The notes below the pieces were generated by a model. It was not told the origin of the DNA. It searched no databases and saw nothing but the letters and a program-made list of their open reading frames with translations. A stretch of DNA of 52,432 nucleotides from an uncultured Bacteroidia bacterium (GTDB lineage Bacteria; Bacteroidota; Bacteroidia; Bacteroidales; UBA932). The position numbers and the translations under genes were made by a program. Within the stretch, counting starts at the first letter, position 1. Every line of letters begins with the position of its first letter. The stretch is taken from positions 1-52,432 of the forward strand of contig CACYGW010000016.1 of assembly GCA_902774045.1 (NCBI GenBank), given 5' to 3'. Below are positions 9,281 through 18,321 of this stretch, one piece after another.

Positions 9281-10314
9281 TTGGCAATATTAGTTTTACG
9301 TTTTTTCCAACGCTCAAGTGCCAGCTGCTGCATATCGCGAACCTCGTCCCTCTCGTCCACAATCTCGTTTCCAAGGATAGTCTCTATAACGTCCTCCAGG
9401 GTAAGGATGCCCTGGAAAGAGCCGTACTCGTCTATCACTACGCTTATGGGCTCGTCCTTGGCAATCATCTCTTCCCAAATCTTATCCAGGGTGGTATCTT
9501 CAGAGAAGGTGGCAATATTGCGTCTTATCTCCCCAAGAGTGACGTCGAACTTGTCCTCTGCCAGAAGCTGCAGGGCCTCTATCCTAAGGATGTAACCGGT
9601 AATATACTCGTCATTATCGGTATAAACCGGAATACGGCTGTGATGCAGGTAGCGCTTATCCTTGTAGAAGGCCTTGAGTTTCATCGACTCCGGGGCTATG
9701 GCGGCTACAACCCTTGGAGTCATCGCATCGGCGGCGGTAATATCGTCCAGGCTTAGCATATTCTGGATAACCTCGTTCTCGTCCTCGTCAAGCTCGCCGG
9801 ATTCCTCGGCAACATCGGCCATAGCAATAACCTCCTCCCTGGAGATGGTGGAATCCACTTCCTTGGGGGCAATGATCTTCTGGAACCATTCTACCGCCAC
9901 AACGATGGGATAGAGGCAGATTATCATTGAGCCGATAGCGCCGGTGGCAAATCCCATAAGGGATTTCCAGTGGGCCGTGCCGATGGTTTTGGGGATTATT
10001 TCTGCAAAGAGCAGAATAAGTATGGTGGTTACAGCACTGACCAGACCGAACCACTCGCTGCCAAAGGTCAGGGTTGCCTGACGGCCCACCCCTGCTGCGC
10101 CAATCGTGTTGGCGATGGTGTTTACGGTGAGTATGGCAGCAAGCGCTCTGGAAGGGTCTGTCTTGTACTGCTTCATTTTTGTGGCCGGCCTGTAGCCCTC
10201 GTCTTCCTTCATTGTTATGAAGGAGAGAGGCGTGCTCATAAGCGTTGCCTCCAGAATAGAGCAGAGGAACGATACAAGCATTGCTCCAAGCAGGAACACA
10301 AGCAATAATGCCAT
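9277..10314 (-). CDS. CNNM/CorC-family membrane protein (DUF21 plus CBS pair)
   Basis: This inner membrane protein has a DUF21/CNNM transmembrane domain (about residues 1-180, four hydrophobic segments beginning LLLVFLLGAMLVSFL) and a CBS-domain pair (about 190-320, with DAMTPRVVAAI and the ILTLEDVIETILG end). The family includes Mg2+ or Co2+ efflux and homeostasis proteins such as MpfA/YhdP and CorC. At 345 residues it lacks the C-terminal transporter-associated (CorC_HlyC) domain of longer relatives. It lies 24 bases after gcvPB and overlaps the HAD gene. A link to glycine cleavage is not obvious and it may only share the transcript. Confidence 0.87.
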   Translation of the reverse strand: MALLLVFLLGAMLVSFLCSILEATLMSTPLSFITMKEDEGYRPATKMKQYKTDPSRALAAILTVNTIANTIGAAGVGRQATLTFGSEWFGLVSAVTTILILLFAEIIPKTIGTAHWKSLMGFATGAIGSMIICLYPIVVAVEWFQKIIAPKEVDSTISREEVIAMADVAEESGELDEDENEVIQNMLSLDDITAADAMTPRVVAAIAPESMKLKAFYKDKRYLHHSRIPVYTDNDEYITGYILRIEALQLLAEDKFDVTLGEIRRNIATFSEDTTLDKIWEEMIAKDEPISVVIDEYGSFQGILTLEDVIETILGNEIVDERDEVRDMQQLALERWKKRKTNIAK

Positions 10315-10338
10315 TTTAGAAGAATTTAAAAGTACAAC

Positions 10339-11751
10339 TTATAGGGTGTCTCCATACTTAAGTATGGGCTGGCGTGCGGCCGTGGTCTCGTCCGGACGGC
10401 GGATAGGCGTGGCGTGCGGGGCGCTGCGCAGGGTCATGGGGTCTGCGGCGGCCTCGTCGGCTATGAGCCTCATTACGGATATGAACTGGTCGATGGTTTC
10501 CTTGCTCTCCGTCTCTGTGGGCTCTATCATCAGTGCCTGATGGAAGAGCAGAGGGAAGTAAATGGTGGGAGCGTGGAAGCCGAAGTCCAGCAGCCTCTTG
10601 GCTACGTCCAGCGTGGTTGCGCCGTGGCCGTCCTGGGCCTTGGAGGCACCATCGTCAATAAGACCGTCGTACACGAACTCGTGCTTGCAAACAGAGCCTA
10701 TGGGCAGTTTGTACTTGTCCTTGAGGCTCTCCTTGATGTAGTTGGCAGAAAGGGTTGCCAGCTTGCCGGCAAGTTTAATGTTCTGCTTTCCAAGCATAAG
10801 AATGTAAGCATAGGCCCGTAAAATAACCCCGAAGTTGCCGTTGAATCCGGATACTACCGTGCCGGGGAGGAACTTTACAAGGTGCTCTGCAACTCCAACG
10901 GGACCGCTGCCGGGGCCGCCGCCTCCGTGAGGAGTAGAGAAGGTCTTGTGAAGATTAAGGTGCATTATGTCAAAGCCCATATCTCCTGGGCGCACAACGC
11001 CAAGAAGCGGGTTCATATTGGCTCCGTCATAGTAAAGCAGACCGCCGCAGCCGTGTACAAGGGCGGCAATCTCCCCTATTTCTTTCTCGAAGAGACCAAG
11101 GGTGTTGGGGTTGGTCATCATTATACCGGCGATGTCCGGGCCCAGCAGAGGCTTAAGAGCCTCAACGTCCACAAGGCCGTTGGCATTGGACTTAACCTCT
11201 ACCACCTCAAGGCCGCAGACGGCGGCGCTGGCAGGATTGGTGCCGTGGGCGCTGTCCGGTACTATTACCTTGGTGCGTGCGGCATCTCCGCGGGCAATAT
11301 GGTACTGGCGCATAATCATAAGGCCGGTAAGCTCTCCGTGAGCGCCTGCGCAGGGCAGGAAGGTAAAGTGAGCCATTCCCGTTATTGCTGCAAGAGCTTT
11401 GTCCAGACCCTCGTAAACGGCTTTGGCGCCCTTTACGGTGTTCTCCGGCTGCAAGGGATGAAGCCCGTTGAAGCCGGGGATTGCGGCTATTTCCTCGTTA
11501 ATCTTGGGGTTGTACTTCATTGTGCAGCTGCCAAGAGGATAGAAGCCGGTATCTACGCCAAAGTTCATCTGGGACAGATTGGTGTAATGGCGCACTACGT
11601 CTATCTCGCTTACCTGCGGAAGTGCGGGAGCTTGGGCGCGGCAAAGGCCGGAGGGTAGTTCAAGCCCGCGGCCGTAACTGTTGCAAGGAAGAGAGTAGCC
11701 TGTACGTCCTTCCTTGGAGAGTTCAAATATAAGTTTATCGTAGTACTTCAT
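10339..11751 (-). CDS. gcvPB: Glycine dehydrogenase (decarboxylating) subunit 2
   Basis: This is the C-terminal half of a split P protein. With GcvPA it forms the PLP enzyme that decarboxylates glycine and passes the aminomethyl group to the lipoyl arm of GcvH. The PLP lysine is K269 in [16 protein letters not shown]. Other family motifs are [10 protein letters not shown] (74-83), GAHGE (136-140) and [11 protein letters not shown] (166-176). At 470 residues it is normal for subunit 2. Only 2 bases separate it from gcvPA, so the two subunits are made together. The split form is usual in Firmicutes, Thermotogae and archaea and occurs in part of the Bacteroidales. Confidence 0.95.
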   Translation of the reverse strand: MKYYDKLIFELSKEGRTGYSLPCNSYGRGLELPSGLCRAQAPALPQVSEIDVVRHYTNLSQMNFGVDTGFYPLGSCTMKYNPKINEEIAAIPGFNGLHPLQPENTVKGAKAVYEGLDKALAAITGMAHFTFLPCAGAHGELTGLMIMRQYHIARGDAARTKVIVPDSAHGTNPASAAVCGLEVVEVKSNANGLVDVEALKPLLGPDIAGIMMTNPNTLGLFEKEIGEIAALVHGCGGLLYYDGANMNPLLGVVRPGDMGFDIMHLNLHKTFSTPHGGGGPGSGPVGVAEHLVKFLPGTVVSGFNGNFGVILRAYAYILMLGKQNIKLAGKLATLSANYIKESLKDKYKLPIGSVCKHEFVYDGLIDDGASKAQDGHGATTLDVAKRLLDFGFHAPTIYFPLLFHQALMIEPTETESKETIDQFISVMRLIADEAAADPMTLRSAPHATPIRRPDETTAARQPILKYGDTL

Positions 11752-11753
11752 AA

Positions 11754-13079
11754 CTAAACCTCCTTTACAAGTGCAACAAGTGCGTCAATTTCTTCCTTGG
11801 TGCGTTTTTCCGTGACGCAGAAGCTTACGTAGCCCTCTTCTGTCTGCAGGGCTGCAAAGAAGCCGCCGTCCAGAAGTTTCTGCTGAAGCTTTTCTACGGG
11901 TACAAGAGGCTCAAGCACGAACTCCTTAAGGAAGGGAGCGTCAAAGACCTTGCGGAACTTTCCGGTCTCCATCAGCCTGTCATAGAGGTAGTGGGCTCCG
12001 GCATAACTTAACTCGTTAACCTTCTTAAGGCCCTCGGGACCCATAAGAGAGGCGTAAACGGTTACGAACAGGGCCATGAGGCTCTCGTTAGAGCAGATGT
12101 TGCTGGTGGCTTTCTCCCTGCGGATATGCTGTTCGCGGGCCTGGAGGGTAAGCACGTAGCAGCGCTTTCCGTCTGCATCAACGGTCTGTCCTACAATACG
12201 TCCGGGCATCTTGCGCACGTAGTCCTTGCGGCAGGCCATAAAGCCAACGTAAGGGCCACCGTAGCAAAGAGGAATGCCAAGAGGCTGCCCGTCGCCAACA
12301 GCAACGTCAAAGTCCCATTCGCCCGGAGTCTTTACCACTGCAAGGGCGGAAGGGTCGCAATACTCAACCACAATACCGCCGGCACCGTGTACGGCCTCTG
12401 CAAAACCGGTATAATCCTCTACGATACCATATTTATTTATGGCAGGGAGTATTATGCCTGCGACATCGCCCTTGGCCAGCTCTTCCTGCAACTTGGCAAG
12501 GCTGGTACGGCCGCCATCGGTGGGGATGTAGCCCAGCTCTGTCCCGGAAAAGCGGGAATAGGTCTCTATCACCTTTAGCACATTGGGAAGAAGGCCCTGC
12601 GACAACAGTACGCGGGTCTTTTTCTTGGTGCAGGCAATGGCCATCCTTACAGCCTCTGCGGCGGCTGTGGGGCCGTCGTACATAGAGGCGTTGCTAATAT
12701 CCATTCCCGTGAGGGTGCAGACAGTGCTCTGATACTCGAAGATGTACCTGAGAGTACCCTGGGAAATCTCTGCCTGATAGGGGGTGTAGGCAGTTATGAA
12801 CTCTGACCTCTGGGTAAGGTAAGGAATAACTGCGGGGGTGTAATGGTCGTAGGCACCTGCGCCCACGAAAACCTTAAGGCGGGCGTCCTTGGCATCGAGC
12901 GATGCAAAGAAGTCCCGGACCTGCTGCTCGGACATTGCGTCCGGAAGGTCGTACTGGCCCTTATATACAAAATCCGCGGGAACATCGCAGTAGAGATCTT
13001 CCAAAGACTCTGCTCCGATTTTCTTTAGCATCTCGCGGATATCGCCCTCGGTATGAGGAAAATATGCGAATCCAGCCAT
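11754..13079 (-). CDS. gcvPA: Glycine dehydrogenase (decarboxylating) subunit 1
   Basis: This is the N-terminal half of the split P protein, 441 residues. It begins [18 protein letters not shown], typical of GcvPA, and carries family blocks such as [18 protein letters not shown] (about 70-88), [17 protein letters not shown] [20 protein letters not shown] (about 121-140) and [15 protein letters not shown] in the C-terminal third. This subunit completes the heterotetramer with GcvPB and does not hold the PLP lysine. It follows gcvH by 8 bases and precedes gcvPB by 2, in the order T-H-PA-PB. Confidence 0.95.
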   Translation of the reverse strand: MAGFAYFPHTEGDIREMLKKIGAESLEDLYCDVPADFVYKGQYDLPDAMSEQQVRDFFASLDAKDARLKVFVGAGAYDHYTPAVIPYLTQRSEFITAYTPYQAEISQGTLRYIFEYQSTVCTLTGMDISNASMYDGPTAAAEAVRMAIACTKKKTRVLLSQGLLPNVLKVIETYSRFSGTELGYIPTDGGRTSLAKLQEELAKGDVAGIILPAINKYGIVEDYTGFAEAVHGAGGIVVEYCDPSALAVVKTPGEWDFDVAVGDGQPLGIPLCYGGPYVGFMACRKDYVRKMPGRIVGQTVDADGKRCYVLTLQAREQHIRREKATSNICSNESLMALFVTVYASLMGPEGLKKVNELSYAGAHYLYDRLMETGKFRKVFDAPFLKEFVLEPLVPVEKLQQKLLDGGFFAALQTEEGYVSFCVTEKRTKEEIDALVALVKEV

Positions 13080-13087
13080 CTTCTCTG

Positions 13088-13465
13088 CTACTCCGTCATT
13101 TTTGCGTAAGCGGCGGCGTCCATAAGAGTGTCCAGCTCTGCGGTATCGGACATCTTGACCTTTATAATCCAGGAGCCGTAGGCATCGCCGTTAATGAGCT
13201 CGGGTTCGTCCTCAAGAGCCTCGTTAACCTCTACTACTGTTCCGGAAACGGGGGCAATAAGGTCGCTTGCTGCCTTTACGCTCTCCAGCGCACCAAAATC
13301 CTCGCCAGCGGTAACCTCGTCGTCAACATCGGGCATATCAACATAAGTAATGTTGCCCATCTCTTTCTGTGCAAAGTCCGACACACCGACTACTGCGATA
13401 TCGCCTTCTACTTTTACCCATTCGTGTGACTCGCTGTAAAGGAGTCCTTCTTTTACTGTTGCCAT
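13088..13465 (-). CDS. gcvH: Glycine cleavage system H protein
   Basis: This 125-residue lipoyl carrier moves the aminomethyl intermediate between the P, T and L proteins. The lipoylation site is K64 in LESVKAASDL, within the conserved GALESVKA block, preceded by GNITYVDMPDVDDEV. It begins MATVKEGLLYSESHEWV, typical of GcvH. A lipoate ligase gene at the head of the same operon can supply the modification. It lies 18 bases after gcvT. Confidence 0.97.
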   Translation of the reverse strand: MATVKEGLLYSESHEWVKVEGDIAVVGVSDFAQKEMGNITYVDMPDVDDEVTAGEDFGALESVKAASDLIAPVSGTVVEVNEALEDEPELINGDAYGSWIIKVKMSDTAELDTLMDAAAYAKMTE

Positions 13466-13483
13466 ATTGATATTATTTTTTGT

Positions 13484-14587
13484 TTATTTTTTATAACGTG
13501 TCTGATAAAATCTCTTCTTAACCACCTTGCCGGGGAACACTCTCTTGCGAATGCGTATCCACAGCGGGGTGTCAAGAGCGGCATAATCCTTGGCCACAAG
13601 GGCAAAGCAGATGCTCTTGTCCAGGGAAATGGAGTGGTAGCCCGTTGTAACAACGCCCACCTCCGTGCCATCCTCAAGTTCTACGGGATAGCCTGCGCGG
13701 GGAATGGCCTTGTCTTCTATCTCTATGCCCACCAGCTTCTTGGTAAGGGCTCCGGCCTTCTGAGTCTCCAGGGCCTCCTTGCCTATGAACTCTTCCTTGT
13801 CCAGCTTGCAGAACATTCCCAGCCCAGCCATGACGGGGCTTATTTCCGGGCTTAGCTCGTCGCCGTAAAGCGGCAGGCCGGCCTCGAAGCGCAAGGTGTC
13901 GCGGCAGCCAAGCCCGCAGGGGGTAACGCCGGCTGCAAGCAGCTTCTTCCAGAATTGTACGGTGGCGGCGGGGGTGGCATAAACCTCAAATCCGTCCTCG
14001 CCGGTATAGCCGGTGCGGCTTACGATAATTCTGGCACCATCGGCCTCAACACTGTAATAAGTGTAGAAAGAGAGCGAAGCGGCCTCCTTAAAACCAAGTA
14101 CGTCCACAAGGGTTTCCTCTGCCTTGGGGCCCTGAATGGCAATCTGTCCCCACAGGGGTGACTGGTTGTCCACAACTACATCGTACCCGGCGGCGTTTTC
14201 CTTCATCCAGGCCACGTCCTTGTCTATGTTGGCAGCGTTTATCACCAAAATGTATTTGTTATCCTGGGGCTCCTTGTAAACCAGAAGATCGTCTACGGTG
14301 CCACCGTCGGGATAAAGCATCATTCCGTACAAAACCTGGCCTGCCTGCATAGGGGAAATGTCGTTTGTAAAGATGTGGTTTACGTATTTCTGAGCATCCG
14401 GGCCGGAGATGAAGACCTCTCCCATATGGGAAACATCAAACATACCAACAGCCTGGCGCACTGCAAGATGCTCTGCTGTAATGTCCGTGTACTGAATGGG
14501 CATCATAAAGCCGGCGAAGGGGCTCATTTTGGCTCCAAGGTCCAGATGGCTTTGATAAAGCGGAGTAATTTGAAGATTCTCTTCCAT
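13484..14587 (-). CDS. gcvT: Aminomethyltransferase (glycine cleavage T protein)
   Basis: This 367-residue folate enzyme transfers the C1 unit from the H-protein arm to tetrahydrofolate and releases ammonia. It starts with ITPLYQSHLDLGAKMSPFAGFMMPIQY, here MEENLQITPLYQSH. It carries the conserved FDVSHMGEV (49-57) and a GYTGEDGFEVY block in the middle. The C-terminal barrel is GcvT_C-like. The length is normal. It begins 5 bases after the lipoate ligase stop and is the first cleavage gene of the operon. Confidence 0.96.
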   Translation of the reverse strand: MEENLQITPLYQSHLDLGAKMSPFAGFMMPIQYTDITAEHLAVRQAVGMFDVSHMGEVFISGPDAQKYVNHIFTNDISPMQAGQVLYGMMLYPDGGTVDDLLVYKEPQDNKYILVINAANIDKDVAWMKENAAGYDVVVDNQSPLWGQIAIQGPKAEETLVDVLGFKEAASLSFYTYYSVEADGARIIVSRTGYTGEDGFEVYATPAATVQFWKKLLAAGVTPCGLGCRDTLRFEAGLPLYGDELSPEISPVMAGLGMFCKLDKEEFIGKEALETQKAGALTKKLVGIEIEDKAIPRAGYPVELEDGTEVGVVTTGYHSISLDKSICFALVAKDYAALDTPLWIRIRKRVFPGKVVKKRFYQTRYKK

Positions 14588-14592
14588 AGTTT

Positions 14593-15633
14593 TTAGTTTG
14601 TATCGATGGTTTCAGAAAATATTATTTTTATAAGATTGTCTGTGCTAAGGCCCATTATGCCGGTGTCTTTGCCGGAGAAAGCTTCCTGGAGCGCCTGACG
14701 GCTAAGGGACAGGCCCACTGCGGTCTTTTCTATCTCTGCCACCTTGGCGGGGCTGGTCTGGAAGAAATCACCCTCCAGCACAAGGGATTTTATGATATCC
14801 CCATCCAATTCCATAGTGGCCTTTATCTCCCCCACGTCCTTTATGCGGGCCGATTTCTCTATGCTGTAGGCGTGTTTTCTCCCTTGTAGGAACGCCGGAT
14901 CCAGGTATTCTTTTTCTATTTCCGATATTTCTTTTGTGGCCGATGCTGCCAGTTCCTCTGCCTGAGAGCCGGCCCTTAGAACCTTTTCCAGATGCGCGAT
15001 GAAGGTCTCCAGGGTGATTGACTTCCCGGCCGCCTCCAGCTCTGCCTTGATGTTAGTTACCCTGCGGCGCACGGAATTAACGCCCTTGCTGCTGATTTTA
15101 CCCTCCGAGGGGGTGATGGAATTTTCAAGGGCGTCAAAGTCTACGTCGAACATCATTGTGCAATGGACTATACTGCACTTTGGCAGAATTGTAAAGGCTG
15201 CGCCGGATACTTTTTTACCGTCGATGCTTACGTCGTTTCTGCCGGTACTTTCTGCCCTAAGGCCAAGAAGGCGCAGGGCCAGGACAAGACGGTCTATGAA
15301 GCGGGCAAAAATAAAAGGAGTGTCCGTGCTGTCGCAAACGTAGGAAATCATAACGTTTCCCATATCTGCGTAAACGCAGCCACCCCCGCTCTTGCGGCGG
15401 AAAAACGCCACTCCATTTTTCTTGCAGTAGTCCAGATTAACCTCTGCTTCCATGACCTGATTGCGTCCGAATATTACCGTGGGAGGCACCTGCCAGAGGA
15501 AAAAAGCTTCACGTTCTCCCCTGTCCCCAGACGCGGGAACCAAGGTCTCTATATTGGCGGCTAAATACTCTTCTACCGCCAAATACCAGACCAACTTCCT
15601 TAGACCCTCTTTGGGAAATACGATTTGCTTCAT
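14593..15633 (-). CDS. lplA: Lipoate-protein ligase A
   Basis: This enzyme attaches free lipoate, through lipoyl-AMP, to carrier proteins such as GcvH. It has the ligase signature RRKSGGGCVYADMGNVMIS (matching RRxSGGGxVxxDxGNxxxS), the catalytic-lysine block DGKKVSGAA, and an accessory C-terminal domain (about 240-346). I choose the ATG at 15633 (MKQIVFPKEG, 346 residues). A TTG four codons upstream is in frame but lies inside the -7 element at 15643-15650. Position directly before gcvT (5 bases) implies a dedicated role in lipoylating GcvH by scavenging. Confidence 0.92.
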   Translation of the reverse strand: MKQIVFPKEGLRKLVWYLAVEEYLAANIETLVPASGDRGEREAFFLWQVPPTVIFGRNQVMEAEVNLDYCKKNGVAFFRRKSGGGCVYADMGNVMISYVCDSTDTPFIFARFIDRLVLALRLLGLRAESTGRNDVSIDGKKVSGAAFTILPKCSIVHCTMMFDVDFDALENSITPSEGKISSKGVNSVRRRVTNIKAELEAAGKSITLETFIAHLEKVLRAGSQAEELAASATKEISEIEKEYLDPAFLQGRKHAYSIEKSARIKDVGEIKATMELDGDIIKSLVLEGDFFQTSPAKVAEIEKTAVGLSLSRQALQEAFSGKDTGIMGLSTDNLIKIIFSETIDTN

Positions 15634-15642
15634 ATCAATCTT

Positions 15643-15650
15643 CAAATATA
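15643..15650 (-). promoter_or_regulatory. -7 promoter element before lplA-gcv
   Basis: On the minus strand this reads TATATTTG, an exact TAnnTTTG match. It ends only 9 bases before the lplA ATG at 15633, so the transcript would have a very short leader. No convincing -33 element is seen. Confidence 0.45.
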
Positions 15651-15672
15651 GTCAAAAAAACAAAAAATGACG

Positions 15673-16494
15673 CTAATCCAGCAAAACTTCCATAATGGCT
15701 TTGTTGGCTTTAGCGTTTAAAAGGGCGTCCGCCGGGGTACCTCCCTTAGAGGGTGAGAGTTCTCCGCAAATATCGGTGCCGATGATTTTGCGGGCAGCCT
15801 TAATCTGACGGCATAGGGCCAGGAGCTGCGGCAGAGTCATCGTGCCCTGGTCCCAATCCGTCCTGGCATATTCCCGCGAAAGCACGTCCTTGTCTATGCT
15901 AAGATAGACAGGCTCCCCGGATGCCGCCAGCCAACGGGATAGTTGCTCCCTTACTCCGGATAGCCATTTATTTTCACTAGTGAACTCTCTTTTCCCTTCC
16001 TCAGGCCCGGCTTCTTTTGGCTCCTCAGGAGCGGTTATGACTGTTACCCGCGGGAATCCGTCTTCGCGGGCCGGCAACCCCTCGGTTTCACCAATCAAGG
16101 CGGGGTCTATGCCCAGGATAAGGACTCTTTTCAGGTAGGGATTATCCCTTAGCATATTGCGCACCCAGCCGCCGCAGCTAAGTATGTCTTCTCCGAAGGC
16201 GGGGGTTTGCGTATCCGGATGATTGTCTATGAGTACCAGAGAAAATGGTTGCCCGATGCCTGCGGCAAGCAGGTAGGTCATATAGTGATAATCTCCGGAG
16301 TCAATAAGGTTTATGCTGTCATTTGGACCAAGGGCCTCCGGCCCGCGTGGAGAAATTTCCTCCCTCAGAACCTCTTTGTCTGCGTAGCAGGACGTTCCCG
16401 GGAGCGCAGTAAGGTCAAAGACCCGCGCTCCGGCCCCCAAATCATACTCCCCCTGGGAATACACCCCGGAAAAATTATAAACCTTCACATTCAT
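15673..16494 (-). CDS. Arginase/deacetylase-fold (ureohydrolase-like) protein
   Basis: This protein of about 273 residues is related to the arginase superfamily. Metal-ligand motifs are recognisable but divergent: SGDYHYMTY (for GxxH), LVLIDNHPDTQ (for DAHxD) and LSIDKDVL (for SxDxDxxDP), plus a late SxxKGGTPAD region. The family hydrolyses guanidino or amide C-N bonds using two Mn2+ ions. The substrate is not predictable here, and an arginase, agmatinase or formiminoglutamase label would go beyond the evidence. I use the ATG at 16494 (MNVKVYNFSG); a TTG at 16512 is an upstream in-frame alternative. It precedes lplA by 39 bases and has its own possible -7 element. Confidence 0.75.
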   Translation of the reverse strand: MNVKVYNFSGVYSQGEYDLGAGARVFDLTALPGTSCYADKEVLREEISPRGPEALGPNDSINLIDSGDYHYMTYLLAAGIGQPFSLVLIDNHPDTQTPAFGEDILSCGGWVRNMLRDNPYLKRVLILGIDPALIGETEGLPAREDGFPRVTVITAPEEPKEAGPEEGKREFTSENKWLSGVREQLSRWLAASGEPVYLSIDKDVLSREYARTDWDQGTMTLPQLLALCRQIKAARKIIGTDICGELSPSKGGTPADALLNAKANKAIMEVLLD

Positions 16495-16500
16495 AACAAG

Positions 16501-16508
16501 CAAATTTA
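16501..16508 (-). promoter_or_regulatory. -7 element before the arginase-like gene
   Basis: Minus-strand TAAATTTG matches TAnnTTTG but lies only 6 bases before the ATG at 16494. If used, the message would be nearly leaderless. It sits back to back with the plus-strand element at 16520-16527. Confidence 0.35.
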
Positions 16509-16519
16509 GCAAAAAGTTC

Positions 16520-16527
16520 TAACTTTG
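16520..16527 (+). promoter_or_regulatory. -7 element before the DUF3943 gene
   Basis: TAACTTTG matches TAnnTTTG and lies 26 bases before the ATG at 16554, the expected distance. GAGAGAGAAG between them may serve as the ribosome binding site. Confidence 0.5.
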
Positions 16528-16553
16528 CAGAGAAGAGAGAGAAGTAAAAGCAA

Positions 16554-17911
16554 ATGAAATCAGGCACAAAAACAAAAATTCTTGCCGCTTTTATTCTTGC
16601 CGCAACAGCCACTACAGCACTGGCACAGCACCAGAGTAGTCACTTTTGCAGCATAGACACGGTAAAGATTAAAAAGAACCACCTGCGCACCGCTCTGGTA
16701 ACCCAAGGCATAAACCTTGGCCTTTGGACCTACGACAGGCACATTTCCGGCAGCGAGTTCGCAAAAATCAACATAAAAACAGTAAGGAGCAACATGGAAA
16801 CCGGCTTCGTCTGGGACAGTGACCGCCTGGCCACAAACCACCTTGGCCACCCCCTCAACGGCGGTTTCTATCACTCGGCAGCCAGAGCCAACGGGCTAAC
16901 CTACTGGGAAGCCCTTCCCTATTCAGTAGCAGGAAGCCTAGTGTGGGAAGTCTTTGCAGAAAAAGAGCCCCCGGGACTTAACGACTTCATTGCCACTCCC
17001 CTTGCCGGGGCAGCCTTCGGAGAAGTATCGCACAGGATATCAGGCCTCATACTGGACAACAGCAGACCATTCCCATTCCCGTATCGATGGAGGTATCGTC
17101 CGGCCTACGCTATGTGGCCGACGGCGGGGTTCTCTCCGGTGGCGGAACCACCCCCTACCTTCGCTTTGGGATGGAATATGGTTATAAAGCCGATGCTGCC
17201 TGGGACGCGCCCTTTGATTATTTCCGGCTGGGCTTTACAATGAACCCTATGGGAGACAATGTTTCGCAGCCCCTCTTTGGCAGGGTTGATATTACAGGCC
17301 GCATCTGGGGCAGCGACATTGATACAGGAAGCCAGAGCACCGATGCACTCTGGGGTATATTCCAGCAGTACGATTACTACCACTACAGGGCTGGGAAAGA
17401 AGGCGGGATTAATTCGCTGTTCAATTTCTCGGAGACCGTGGCTGCAGGAGTGGGCTTAGTGCTGGAACACAGGGGTAGTAAGGCAGCATTGACCCAGGAC
17501 TTTTTTGCAGACCTTATTGTACTTGGAGCAGTACAGAACAAGAATCTTTTTATTATAGAGAGGCACTATAATATGGGCAGCGGCCTGGCCGTAAAATCCC
17601 GCACCAGCCTCAGGTTGCTGGACAGGATTAGCCTTTCCCTTGATATGAAGGTATTCTACATTAATACCTGGAAGGATAAGGACTACAGGCTTCTGGAGGA
17701 GGATACGCATCCTCTGTACTATAATACTCCCGGAGACAAGAGCCGTTCACTGGCCTATGTCCTGGAGCCATCGGTCCGTATAGACATTACCCGCCACTGG
17801 GGGGTGTACGCATCGGCCGCGCGCCTGGCGCTGGACAGCATCTTCACCCACTTCCCCACCGACAAAGCCCGCACCACCGACATCCTCCTGGGCCTCTGCT
17901 ACAACCTTTAA
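16554..17911 (+). pseudogene. DUF3943 outer-membrane-type protein, frameshifted
   Basis: Two overlapping frames together make one DUF3943 protein. Frame 1 (16554 to about 17065) has a signal peptide (MKSGTKTKILAAFILAATAT, cut near ALAQ) and the family core YWEALPYSVAGSLVWEVF with GEVSHRISGLILDNS. It then runs out of frame to a stop at 17243. Frame 2 resumes near 17070 with IPIPVSMEVSSGLRY and continues to 17911 with typical beta-strand-rich sequence ending DILLGLCYNL. The break lies in a CCATTCCCATTCCC direct repeat (about 17067-17080). The stretch I expect between the halves also seems short, so a deletion is likely. The function of DUF3943 is unknown. An internal start at 17087 has no good ribosome site. 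Confidence 0.7.
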
Positions 17912-17914
17912 ATA

Positions 17915-18002
17915 GAGATTTCTCCACTCGCTTCGCTCGCTCGAAATGACAGTTTCTTGTCATTTCGAGCGTAGGCACGGAGTGCCAAAGTCGAGAAATC
18001 TC
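17915..18002. repeat. R2 repeat as an inverted pair
   Basis: GAGATTTCTCCACTCGCTTC...CGAAATGACA is followed after a short spacer by GTCATTTCGAGCG...GAGAAATCTC, a large imperfect inverted repeat whose ends GAGATTTCTC and GAGAAATCTC pair exactly. It begins 4 bases after the DUF3943 stop and could end transcription there. It opens a 410-base gene-free stretch (17912-18321) that holds only repeats. Confidence 0.7.
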
Positions 18003-18010
18003 GACAAAAG

Positions 18011-18099
18011 ACACTATTGTATGTGACCGGTAGGTTTTTGGGGGCATTCACCCGGATAGGGTCGCGAAGCGACAGACCCCAAAAACCTACTGGTCATAT
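18011..18099 (+). repeat. Structured palindromic repeat R1, copy b
   Basis: The outer arms 18021-18043 and 18077-18099 pair over 23 positions with two G-T wobbles. Their sequence (GACCGGTAGGTTTTTGGGG) is quite different from the other copies. The internal loop CATTCACCCGGATAGG and inner hairpin GTCGC-GAA-GCGAC are kept. The flank CACTATTGTATG matches the other copies. Confidence 0.8.
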
Positions 18100-18144
18100 T
18101 TATTTAGAAAGACCCGGGATGAGGGAGAAAGGTGCCCGGGATGA

Positions 18145-18222
18145 GGGAAAATGGGGACAGAGATAAGAGAAATTAAAGATTTCTCCACTCGGACCTATCG
18201 GTCCTCGGTCGAAATGACAACT
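18145..18222. repeat. Dispersed repeat R2, copy b
   Basis: This is nearly identical to 24-103, including AATTAAAGATTTCTCCACTC and the GGACC/GGTCC hairpin. Both copies are followed by an R1 element, though at different distances. Confidence 0.7.
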
Positions 18223-18229
18223 TTATAAA

Positions 18230-18317
18230 GTTCTATTGTATGATGTATCCAATCCTTTGGCGACATTTACCCGGTTAGGGTTGCGTTAGCAACAGGAGCC
18301 AAAGGATTGTGGTACAT
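18230..18317 (+). repeat. Structured palindromic repeat R1, copy c
   Basis: The outer arms 18243-18261 and 18298-18317 pair. The loop is CATTTACCCGGTTAGG. The inner hairpin is GTTGC-GTTA-GCAAC, a paired base change relative to the other copies. It ends 4 bases before the stop codon of the convergent S9 peptidase gene. Confidence 0.8.
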
Positions 18318-18321
18318 TACT

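Noticed and set aside
14588..15672. Glycine riboswitch before the gcv operon
   Set aside because: The gcv genes follow lplA by 5 bases and the lplA leader is only about 39 bases from the previous stop, too short for the aptamer.
16554..17243. Independent 229-residue protein
   Set aside because: Its last 55 or so residues are the out-of-frame shadow of the second DUF3943 half, so the real product ends at the frame break.
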